A DNA stretch of 61,322 nucleotides from Cytidiella melzeri. Lineage: Eukaryota; Basidiomycota; Agaricomycetes; Polyporales; Irpicaceae. The notes under the pieces were generated by a model. It saw nothing but the letters and a program-made list of their open reading frames with translations, was not told where the DNA came from and searched no databases. Shown here one piece after another: positions 1 to 9,330 of the stretch (the first letter of the stretch is position 1; every line of letters starts with the position of its first letter). Both the position numbers and the translations under genes were made by a program. Location of the stretch: assembly GCA_022592445.1 (NCBI GenBank), contig JABYQR010000279.1, forward strand, positions 1-61,322. Reading direction: 5' to 3'.

Positions 1-821
1 CATGAAAGCCGACGAATCGGACCTGCTTGCGAAGAGCAAGATCTCGACGCCGGTGCGGTTGAAGAGGTTCTCAAGCTATCGGATATGCGCCGTCAGTTAG
101 TCATACAACGTCTCCATGATGTCAAGCAGCTCGTACCTGTGTCTGCACGCTTTTCAACGTCGCACGCGCGTCATGGAAGGCGTTGAGGGAGACGTTGTGG
201 GTAGCATAGTTTCGCATCTCGCGAATTTCCCCGAGTTTTGTTACAGTCTCTTGAGTTGCCTCGATCTTCTCCACTGATGATAGTGCTTTCCATTCGTTCC
301 GCATCTCGGTCATGATAGCGGGAGCTTTGACACGAGGAGCGCCGTCGGGGAGTGCTACAACAGCGTCAGCCATCCATCCGTCAAAACGCTGAGGGCTACG
401 AACCGTCGTTGTGGGCCTTCACCTTGAGGGATACGAAGGCATTCCACGTGCTCGTGCGACGCGTTGTTTTTTTCTTTCCAGCGCGTTGGAGTAAGTACTC
501 ATACCAGTATTGGGCGGTATTCGTTCCGATGTCGCGATGGAGGCCTTCAGCAAGTTTCCATACCTCTAGTAGCGCGTTTGAAACCTTCGTATTGTTCTGC
601 TCCTTCCGACTCATGACAGCCTCTTTCGCAGCCTTCCTCTCGGCGGGCGTGAAGGTTCTTGTCTGCGTCACCTTGCGCCGAGTCCGGGTGCGCCATGGCA
701 GACGAGAGAGCTTCGTGCGCGTAGCCCGTGCTTTACCAATGTAGCGATTGACAGCGAGTGTGGACGGCATCGAGGATATGAGAGAGGGCTTAGGGGGAAA
801 GCGCACACTGCATGGGCTCAA
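1..821 (-). CDS. Basidiomycete WNAF-type hypothetical protein, partial at window edge
   Basis: The function is not known. Three exons can be read: a basic N-terminal exon (821 to about 399), a middle exon (about 358-131) and a last piece (about 75-1) that leaves the window. The first exon is rich in Arg, Lys and Thr and ends in a W-N-A-F-V motif. The middle exon has the pattern P-x-G-A-P-R-x-K followed by E-M-R-N-x-A-x-H-N-V and A-F-H-D-x-R-A-T. After a 55-nt intron (GTACGA...ATAG) the frame continues as LENLFNRTG. From memory this is a recurrent Agaricomycete family, loosely HMG-box-like, often found near KDZ transposons. Here it lies divergent to a KDZ transposase with another hypothetical gene between. 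The intron near 398-359 has a weak donor (GTTCGT). The family call is fairly secure; the role is unknown and a transposon companion is inferred. Confidence 0.6.
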
Positions 822-963
822 GCTCTATGAGCCCACGGACTTTTCGCAAATCAACATAGTCACGGTTTTTTGTATACATACATAGCAAGAGATTGTACAT
901 TCTAAGGAGCGAGGAAGGGCAAGGTTTGCAGGGCCGATCACGACGTAGGCTTGCAACCTGTCA

Positions 964-2312
964 TTATCCGTGACGGAGTCGCATGGAGTGATCGCTTGAA
1001 ACTTCGATCCAACGCCACAGGAAGTGCGCCTCTGCAACTGTAGCCACAGATGACACCGCGACAATGAACTCCTTGCGATTGTTCGCCGCCAGCCAGGCGG
1101 TGTAAATGGTGTAGATGAAGGCCGCCAGGTATCCGTAGGCATCCACGTAGTCGTCCAGGATGAGGCCGAGACTGGGGACGTGCTTAGTAGATGTCGCAGG
1201 TGCCGTGTAGTGCGAGGATATGATCCTGCCTTTCACGTCGCGCTTGTGCATGTAAATCGGATGATCGAATATATGGGAACCTGTACAACGATCATGAGAA
1301 TAATATTACAACGGAGTATCACCATACCGTTGTTGCAATGATCCACGTCTGTGCGGTGGCTTCCTTCACCATGCTCTTCGTCGGCATGAACGTCGGGCGC
1401 ACTACGACGGCTGGTGCCCTTGCCCTTGTCCTTACTCTTGGTTTTTGTATTTGCAGTACCCTGCTCGGCATTGAGAGAGGAATTGGCGTGCCTCGTCCCA
1501 CTTGCGTGAGAGTCAGCGGCCCGGCTACCATTGGCTGTGCTTTGAGATGGGGTATCCGTAGAGCGACGTGGAGAGGGAGCGGCAGAGAGGACGGAGCTGA
1601 TGTCAGGGTACAGGCGACTCCTCGTTGGAGGAGTGACTGGCGGCGGATTGAGAGTCATGTTGTTTATCCCAGTAACAAAGTCTGATAAGTCGGCGGCGCG
1701 ACGTTCGGCCACATTGGGCTCCACACCTCGCAGGATGAGGTATTGGATCGCAAGGGCCATCGTTTCACACGACTTGTACTGAGGGTGCGTTTGTTGAGAG
1801 ACGAAGGGGAAAGTGTCGGCCCTGAGAGTTCAAGTTCATGCGCCGTTGAGGTGCGAAACAGATATGGTGGTGACATACCAGTTCCCGGAGACAAACTCGA
1901 GTCTGTCGTTGCCGTTGCCACTAAGCACAGCCCAGTGCTGCCAAGGCTTGCAGAGGATGCGCCTGCAAACGTCTATTTCAGCCATGCGGTTGACCTGCTC
2001 AACTTGCTGCTGTGGCGGCAGATGGACAATCGCTCGTAGAAAGACAGCGATGGTCTCGATATCGCGGACGTCGAAATGGTTGGGGCAGAAGAAAGACATA
2101 GGGAACGCAGAGTTCTGATGCTCGATTGTGAGACTTAGCCACCTATGTCCCTTCAGTCAGAGAGTAGTGTAACGTTGAGAAACGAATACTCACCTGCGAT
2201 AACCGTATGTACCATTAAGCGGATCGCCGCTAGCTCCTACTACTACAACTTGCAATATATCCAGCAAAGTCTCTTTGCCAGGTATAGGAGGAATAAGTTT
2301 GAATGGAGCCAT
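964..2312 (-). CDS. Basidiomycete hypothetical protein, possible KDZ companion gene
   Basis: I recognise no named domain. The start chosen is the Met of MAPFKLIPPIPG, just upstream of a conserved-looking segment; the upstream in-frame Met gives an implausible leader. Four exons are visible: 2312-2197 (ends ...NGTYGYR, donor GTGAGT), about 2145-1888 (WLSLTIEH, then FCPNHFDVRDIET and DVCRRILCKPWQHWAV), about 1829-1320 (TFPFVSQQTHPQY, then LAIQYLILRG and a long Ser/Thr/Lys-rich linker) and about 1278-964 (FDHPIYMHKR, then GLILDDYVDAYGYLAAF). The globular ends and low-complexity middle match my recollection of a repeated Agaricomycete hypothetical family found near transposons. It is transcribed away from the KDZ transposase, with about 230 bp between start codons. 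It could be passenger cargo or a neighbouring host gene. Confidence 0.55.
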
Positions 2313-5055
2313 TGATGCGCAAAGAGCCAGATGGATGAGGTGCAGCGGTGAGGGGTGGAGGGAAGTGAGCACGAAACTGAGATAAGACCTGCGCGAAGCA
2401 CAACTCGAGTTCATGTAATTATGGTCGCTTACCGCTTTGTCCGCTCAGTCCACCACTCGCCCTCTCGTTCGTCTTTCCACCCTTAGCAGCTCTGTGATAC
2501 CGTGCATTCTATACATCTGGTGTGCATGCAATAGATAAGTAATGCGTAAAGCTCATGTCTTTAGAAAGGGGAGCTCGAGGCAAGTAAACAAGACTCGCCT
2601 TGTTGCTACTGCAGGCGTGCAAAGTGCGCATCCTCGTGCTCGGGGATTACGTCGAGGTCTTGCTTTACATCTCAACCACGATGGCATTGAGCGTGATCGT
2701 CTTGAAACTCAAGCACGCATTGAGCAGGCAATAGCAGGTGAGTAGAACGTACTCTTTGCCTTGTACCAGATTTACCCTCTACGCAAGGTCTTCCTTCGGC
2801 GCAGCGTTCGTTCTTGGTTGATAATGATGTGGCTGCGGATGTCGAAGGGCCAGGAAATGTCATTGTGGACGTGAATATGGAAGGGAATGAGGAGGCTTGG
2901 GAGGACGTGCGAGCGGATGCTGAAGACCTGGGTGTACACGAAAGTTTTGTCGAGGCTATACAGCACATGAGTCAGTGAGTCGATAATCAGCACTATACAG
3001 TATTCTTACTCACTTGCATGTGCGCTGTAGGTGGAATGGGCATTGGCGGCGAGTGGGACAGGTCAAGAGTTGGAGGTCGCGGGTGGGTCGCCAGCAGGAG
3101 GCCTGGGGGAATGTCTTCGAGCAACTGGTTGAAAAGTACTTGGCATGGAGGTATTGTGATCAGTCAGCAGGACCTGCACGAGACCGTGATGGTACTGCCC
3201 CCGAAACACAAGCAGGGGATGACCGAGCCGAAGCGCGGCAAGACGATGAACCAGCTGCCCCCCCCCTAGCTGCTTACTGCTACACTGTCGACGTCTTCGA
3301 TGTAAACACTCTCGCTCGCGTCCTCACAGTGCAGCGCCATGCAGACAGCACATCTCCCGCTCTTGATCTGATGATGCATGGCTATATCGCCAAGTCCCCC
3401 AGCAGGCCGACCATAGCTGTTTCCGTTGACACCCTCAAGTGGCTCTATCACCTTCGCCAGCGAAAGCCCAACTACAGCATTGAGGCATTTGCCAAGGTTG
3501 TCTGTGACTATTACAACGTATGTACACATTTCTGATCACTGCTTCATCGTGCTCAACCTCCACAGATACCTTATCGCCGCCATCTACGCGAAGTCTTCGG
3601 GGATACGTTCGAAATCTACCTACGTATCACGCGCAGTGTCCACCTCAAGATCTACAAGGCATTAGGGTGGGATGAGGAGAATTGGAGGGTCAAAAATGCG
3701 TGCCACGCATGTTGCTACAAGGTACGAAGCTCGCTGTTCTACTTCCCACACCCCTCACATCTTTCACAAGTTGGAGAACGAGCCTGAGCTTCGTTTCGGA
3801 CGGCTCATTGCAATGGACGGCAACAACAGTCTGAAGAGAATAGCCACCACCGCTCATCGCACAGCAGCAGACACTTGGGCACTTCATGACAGCAACTATT
3901 TCCTCTCCACCGATTTCGTCAACCAATACGCTAATGAGGTTCGAGGCAAGTCTTCTAAAGGGCCAGCAGTCAAACGCAAGGACCAGGACTCCGACGACGA
4001 GAGCGACGGTGAAGCCCAAGGCCTACCAGCAGAGGGAGACCCTACAGATGGGCTTCGTCTACTCGACGACTCTGACCGCAATGATCCCCAAGCAGCACGG
4101 CGACAGCGTCTTGCGTCGTGCACAAAGAACTGGAAAAGTGCAGCAAAAGAGGATCGCAAGAAGATGTGGGGGATTTTCGATGAAGTGGGTATCTTCGCAG
4201 CCGCGTGTCGACACGGGTTGCTACTCTGGGTTACGGACATGGTTTGTAGCGGTGAGCTGTAAGTTTCGCATCTTTCTATCTATATACATGTTGCTGACGT
4301 TTGTTTCGACGTTCGTAGAGCCAAATACCCCCTCGCCGTGATTTCAAAGACCCTTGAGCTGCTTGGGGAACGACCACTCATTGGATACGATGTCGGCTGC
4401 AGCTTCGATGTCACAATGGAGAAGAGTTCGCTTGGCCCTGCATTCGCTGCCTCGGGAGGACGGTTTTGCGTATGCGCGTTCCATGGCTACTCCCACAGCT
4501 ACACATGTCAGCTGGAATACCATCCGAACGTCATTGTTGGCGCCGGCCTTGAAGATCTCGAGACCATGGAACGGATTTTCAGCCTCACTAACATGCTCGC
4601 ATCCGTCACTTGTTACGCCTCACCCTACCGTCGCCGCCTGTTCATTGAGGCGTATTTTCGACAGCTAGACGAGGACAAGTATCTCAACGCTGGAACATTC
4701 ATATTGAACAACTACAAACAGGCCCTCGGAGTCATCCACAGCGACGCCGCCACGCTACTCGAGGCTATGCACTCGCTGTCAATTACCGACAAAGATCTCG
4801 ATAACTGGGAAAACGAGCAAGTAGACTTTTTCTCACGGATCGGCGAAGAGCATCCGCATGACGTGCACGCAGTGGCGTACGTCGAGCGCTTGCAAGAGCT
4901 TCGCCATCTTGACTCGCAGAGACGCAACGCCAACGCCCAGTTCCTCGCCTTTGCTCCTCCTGCACATGAGGCTAACTACGCAAAGGATCTCTTGGCCACT
5001 CGTCGGGTCGAGACAGCACATCGCCACGCTAACGAACGTTACAATCGGGTGCACA

Positions 5056-5081
5056 ACGACGTCTAGGGACCAGCACGAGTG
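5056..5081 (+). repeat. Left target duplication plus left TIR of the hAT element
   Basis: Positions 5056-5063 are ACGACGTC, the target-site duplication. Positions 5064-5081 are the 18-bp TIR. The duplication falls in codons for N-D-V of the KDZ protein. Confidence 0.93.
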
Positions 5082-7455
5082 TACCCGCGGGTGACCTGGA
5101 TCCGCGACCTGCAGGTCACCGCACTCTCCAAAACGCTACTCAGATCCACGCAGGTGCTTTGCCACGGGTGATTCAGAGCCGCACTGCAGGTACCTGCCAA
5201 CCCGCAGGTCGACCTGCCACGAGTAGTCCCACGAGTACCTGGGATCCATGGGTGAGACGGCGCTCCGTGTTCAACAATCCTCGATATCATAAAGTACAGT
5301 TTGCTCATCGGACTTCTTTTCTCATTGCCTTATTCTTCCACTTTGTAGACTGACGAAGAGTCACACCGGCATCTACCTGGGTGAACAGATAGAGCACTGT
5401 CTTCGCGAATTCAATGTCGACAAAAAGGTGAGTCGCAGTATCCAATGCCTCGAAATTGTACTGATATCTGTCACAGCTTCTCGGCCAGGCATGCGACAAC
5501 GCATCAAACAATGATACGGCCATCGCAACGCTAGAGATGGCACTTCCGACTGGCCGCAACAGACGCCATACTCAAATCCGATGCATATGCCACATCATCA
5601 ACCTCGTTGTGAAGGTGAGCGGTCCCAATAATCACTACGACCTCAATGATAATGAACCCTTGTAGGCCATCCTCTCACCTTTCATCTCCAAGCGCAAGAC
5701 TACAAATGCCGATGCACTTGCCGGCGTGACTGACGAAGACGAAGACATTGACGATGCTGACGATAACCCTGAAGACTTGGAGCAAGATGAGGAGATAGAC
5801 ACGGACCGGCAGGCTCACGACGAGGCGGAGATAGACGAGATTGCTGCCGACGTCGATGAGCGTGTTATTTTGTTGGACTGGGATGCCAAGCGCGGCCGCT
5901 CAGCTCTGAAAAAGGTACGTGGGTGCTGCTATTCAGCACAAATATGCCAATTAACCTGCTACATAGGTCACGAAACTTGCCAACTGCATTGCCAAGTCAC
6001 CGGTAATGCTTACCGAGCTCGATGGGCTCTGCAACAAGCTCAATGTTCCCTCTCGACGCATTTCGCAGGCCGTTCGAACCAGATGGAACTCGACGTCCAT
6101 GATGCTTAGCTCAGCAATTCATCTACGGCGGCCGCTGGACATGCTCACCATTATGCCCGCATTCAACACGGATAAGAAGACCGCGCTCAAACAGTACCGA
6201 CTTACTGATGAAGAATGGACATTACTCAAGACCCTTGAACCACTTCTCAAGGTCTGTCCGCTGCAGTTACTGATTGTCGTCCTCTTCTGACATTGATATT
6301 GATCCAGGTTTTCCTCGATGCAACCAATCGGATGTCCCAAAAAAATAGACCGCTGCTACACGAGGTCATTCCGATCATCGACCTTCTCACAGAGCAGTGT
6401 AACAGCATGAGCGACGACATTACCCTTTCATCAATCCTCCGTGTCGCGGCTGCTCGCGGTTGCGCTGTTCTGGACAAGTATTACGCGAAGACGGATGACT
6501 CCATTATGCATCGTTGCGCGATGGGTACGTTCATCATCCTTTAATAAGCTATCGCCCTAATCAGAGCTTCCAGTACTTCATCCGAGATACAAGCTGGCTT
6601 ATTTCCGGGCCAAAGGATGGAAGGCAGAGTGGATCGAGGCCGCAAAGACAATTCTTCGAGACCAATGGAAGCATTACAGGCCTAATAGCAGTGTAAGCAC
6701 TGAAGCTAATGGCTCATCAGTACGTCTTTCCTTTTTTCTTGTGTGCTTGGTCACCAACTGTGCCCATTCTCAGGGTTCTACAACAAATCTTTTCGATGCC
6801 ATTGATAACTTTGGCGCCAGTGAGTCATCTGCTGATGCACTCGAAGAGTGGTTTGATACACCGCCGATCAACGGGGTCAGCGACCCGTTGCAGTGGTGGC
6901 ATGCGATCGGGGTTTGTCCAATGAGCCGCATGGCTATTGACTTTCTGTCGGCGCCAGGTAACAGTATTTTATTGCTGCTAGCTGTTGCAGGGGTCTCACT
7001 ATTCTGGTTTACAGCGTCGTCGGTGGATGTCGAGCGTGGATTCTCGCGTGGTGGACTGACTGTGAGCAAGCTCCGCCATAATCTCTCGGACGAGTCTGTT
7101 CGAGCTGCTACAGTGCTTAGCTCATGGTTCAAAATGCCGGGGTTTGTTCCTGAGGGGGAGATTGTGGATGTCTTCGCTAAGAAGCGGAAGAGGACACGCG
7201 CTGGAACAGTTGTTATGTTGGACTCGGACTCTGAAAGCGAGAGCATGGACAGCATTAGCACAGCTTAGTAGATAGCCCGGTGTGCTCTCGGTGTAGGTTA
7301 CTTGCAGGTACTTGTAGCATACAAAATCGTCAACCCAGATCCGTACTGACCCGTGGGATCCAGGTACTTGGACCCGCGGGTCAGGTACTTGGGCTTATTT
7401 TTCACAAGTCTACCCATGCCTACTCACGAGTAACCTGCACTCGTGCTGGTCCCTA
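5064..7455 (+). mobile_element. hAT DNA transposon (2392 bp) inserted in the KDZ gene
   Basis: The element is bounded by perfect 18-bp terminal inverted repeats, TAGGGACCAGCACGAGTG on the left and its complement on the right, and by an 8-bp target duplication (ACGACGTC). TIRs starting C/TAGGG and 8-bp duplications are hallmarks of the hAT superfamily. Both subterminal regions are rich in short palindromes such as ACCCGCGGGT (5083-5092 and 7372-7381), CCTGCAGGT and GGTACCTG, the usual form of hAT transposase-binding repeats. It carries one multi-exon transposase gene that lacks its N-terminal part. Perfect TIRs and target duplication suggest a young insertion. Confidence 0.93.
5350..7268 (+). 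CDS. hAT transposase, N-terminally truncated
   Basis: Exons give, in order: SHTGIYLGEQIEHCLREFNV; a segment with CDNASNNDT (second catalytic Asp) and CICHIINLVVKAILSPF; a long acidic insert; QAVRTRWNSTSMM (the conserved RW of hAT enzymes); a helical region; and a C-terminal dimerisation domain with ASSVDVERGFSRGG and KLRHNLSDESVRAA, then a Lys/Arg-rich tail. The usual N-terminal BED zinc finger and the first catalytic Asp region (DAWTS-like) have no counterpart in the about 285 bp between the left TIR and the first recognisable exon. The element therefore looks like an internal-deletion copy that would need a transposase from elsewhere. At least five short introns are needed. No good start codon is evident for the remaining part. 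Confidence 0.8.
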
Positions 7456-7463
7456 ACGACGTC
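7438..7463 (-). repeat. Right TIR plus right target duplication of the hAT element
   Basis: Positions 7438-7455 are CACTCGTGCTGGTCCCTA, the exact reverse complement of the left TIR. Positions 7456-7463 repeat ACGACGTC. KDZ coding resumes immediately after it, in frame with the sequence left of the element. Confidence 0.93.
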
Positions 7464-8431
7464 TGCGACCTTGAGCTACAGATGGGCATAGGCCACCGCT
7501 GGACAACCACAACGCCGGAGTATATCGCAGCCATCAAGTACATCAAGGAGCGTAAGTATCTCCTTGCGCTCAACAAGGTGCAAAAACTTGTCGTGCAGCG
7601 TCTTACTGAGCTGTCGAACATGAATATTGCGCAAACAGGTAAAAGCTGAGTTCTATTCATGTAGTTCAATATTGACATGTGCGTAGGTTACAGCATGCGG
7701 GCGCATATCTCAAAGTCCCTCCAAACACGCAGCAAGGCAATCCAGAACGCTGTTGCTGTGTACAACGCCGCCGCCGCCGCACTGGACCCTCCCCGCCCCC
7801 CTTTGGATTGGCAGGAAATCGGCACCTACCAATTTCTCGAGCAGTTCGCCCTGCTGCAGGATACTTGCCACGATGTTCGAGGTAAACGATGGGTAGAGCC
7901 CGCAGTCCGCGCCTGCATGAAGATGCGCCTCCGGATTTGCCGAGCACGAGAAGAGGTTGAACGACTGAACATAGAGGTTCGTCGCCTTCATACCGCAATT
8001 CGCGACGAGCGGATACTCTTCCGTAGGGTGCGTGATCGTCTGCAGACAGCTCGTGATCCTATACTCGGCGCCGTGCTAGAGTTCATCGAGCGGCGCCAGC
8101 GTATCAACAACGAGCTCCTCTCTCGCATCCACCAGGTGTACAATCTCGACGGCTTCACTGGCACGAAGGGCCCCGGTATCCGTCTTGGATCTCTTCCCCT
8201 CGTCGACAACCCGGAGGATGCTGCTGACGCAGAAGGCGGTGCCGCAGATGATGATCAGCTTGCTGACCAGGAGGTTGATATTTTGGACGGTGATGAGGAA
8301 CAGGAGGCTCTCGGACATTTAGTAGAATTCATATCTGCACTCAGTATCACGTAGCTAGCTTTCTCAATGTGTAGGTATTATGGTATTGTTGATGCGAGAG
8401 CTTGTGGCGCTTGTAAGCGCGGCGTTGAAAA

Positions 8432-8467
8432 ACTCCCATCAAGAATGTGTCAACGTGTGATGGGAGT
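8432..8467. repeat. 10-bp inverted repeat downstream of the KDZ gene
   Basis: ACTCCCATCA at 8432-8441 and TGATGGGAGT at 8458-8467 are perfect complements around a 16-nt loop. The right arm begins the same TGATGGGAG word that opens the minisatellite units 270 bp downstream. It may belong to a KDZ element terminus. Confidence 0.6.
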
Positions 8468-8730
8468 ACAGTTCCAATACACCGAGCTCTCCACGTGCAT
8501 GCACTGCCCATTGTGTCGAGAGTCTAGACCACTTCAAATTCTCTTGATAATGCTGATATTCTACCACACATGCCGTGCTATTATTGTGACAAGTGACAAC
8601 AGTTAGTGTTGATATGTACAGTATGGGAGGGAGTGTCTGGGAGGCGCATAAGTGGAGAAAGATTGCAAAGAAGCAGGCGGAAATTCGGGAAGACTGCGAC
8701 AAAGGTAGGAGCAATAGGTACCACTCTGCA

Positions 8731-9330
8731 TTGATGGGAGAGGCACGGGGACAAGTGGGAAGGCGGGCAGACGGCGAGGAACGAAGGAATGATGGGAGGG
8801 AGGGAGGGAGACGCGCAGGAAGACTGACAGACGCTCAGTCTTGATGGAGGTACGGGGAGGCACGTGGGAAGGCGGGCAGACGGCGAGGAACGAAGGAATG
8901 ATGGGAGAACGAAGGAATGATGGGAGAAATTGAAGGAGGCGCGCAGGAAGACTGACTTGATGGGCGGCACGGGGAGGCACGTGGAAAGGCGGGCAGACAG
9001 CGAGGAACGGAGGAATGATGGGAGGGGGGGAGGGAGGCGCGCAGGAAGACTGGCAGACACTCAGTCTTGATGGGAGGTACGGGGAGGCACGTGGGAAGGC
9101 GGGCAGACAGCGAGGAACGGAGGAATGATGGGAGGGAGGGAGGGAGGCGCGCAGGAAGACTGGCAGACGCTCAGTCTTGATGGGAGGTACGGGGAGGCAC
9201 GTGGGAAGGCGGGCAGACAGCGAGGAACGAAGAAATGATGGACAGCACTCAGTATTGATGGGAGAAACAAAGGGAGGCGCGCAGGAACGTGGGCAGACAA
9301 CAAGACACTCAGTATTGATGGGCTAGAACA
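8731..9330. repeat. Minisatellite of about 110-bp units
   Basis: Units begin with TTGATGG at 8731, 8841, 8957, 9067, 9177, 9255 and 9315. Spacings are 110, 116, 110, 110, 78 and 60 bp, so the last units are shortened. Each full unit runs through GGAGGCACGTGG (CACGTG or a near variant), GGCGGGCAGAC, GGAATGATGGGAGGG, GGCGCGCAGGAAGACTG and CTCAGTC. The purine-strong strand makes long open frames on the minus strand that are not genes. Confidence 0.9.

Larger units (their letters stand above)
2542..8354 (+). pseudogene. KDZ transposase gene, split by a hAT insertion
   Basis: This encodes a Kyakuja-Dileera-Zisupton (KDZ) DNA transposase. The 5' part reads through several short introns: an N-terminal basic region, a segment with AYCYTVDVFDVNTLARVLTV and VDTLKWLYHLR, then HLREVFGDTFEIYL, the block AMDGNNSLKR, RHGLLLWVTDMV, and GERPLIGYDVGCSFD. 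AMDGNNSLKR and GYDVGCSF carry acidic residues expected in the RNase H-fold core. The frame reaches RVHNDV at 5065 and stops in inserted DNA. It resumes at 7464 (CDLELQMGIGHRW) and continues through a 47-nt intron to a Gln/Arg-rich helical region and an acidic tail ending SALSIT at 8354. Apart from the insertion I see no frameshift, so the gene was probably intact until recently. The first exon, and therefore the true start, is uncertain. Confidence 0.85.

Noticed and set aside
8581..9060. A 159-codon minus-strand frame rich in Ser, Pro and Leu.
   Set aside because: It runs through the minisatellite, whose purine-strong units keep this strand open; its protein repeats just mirror the DNA repeats.
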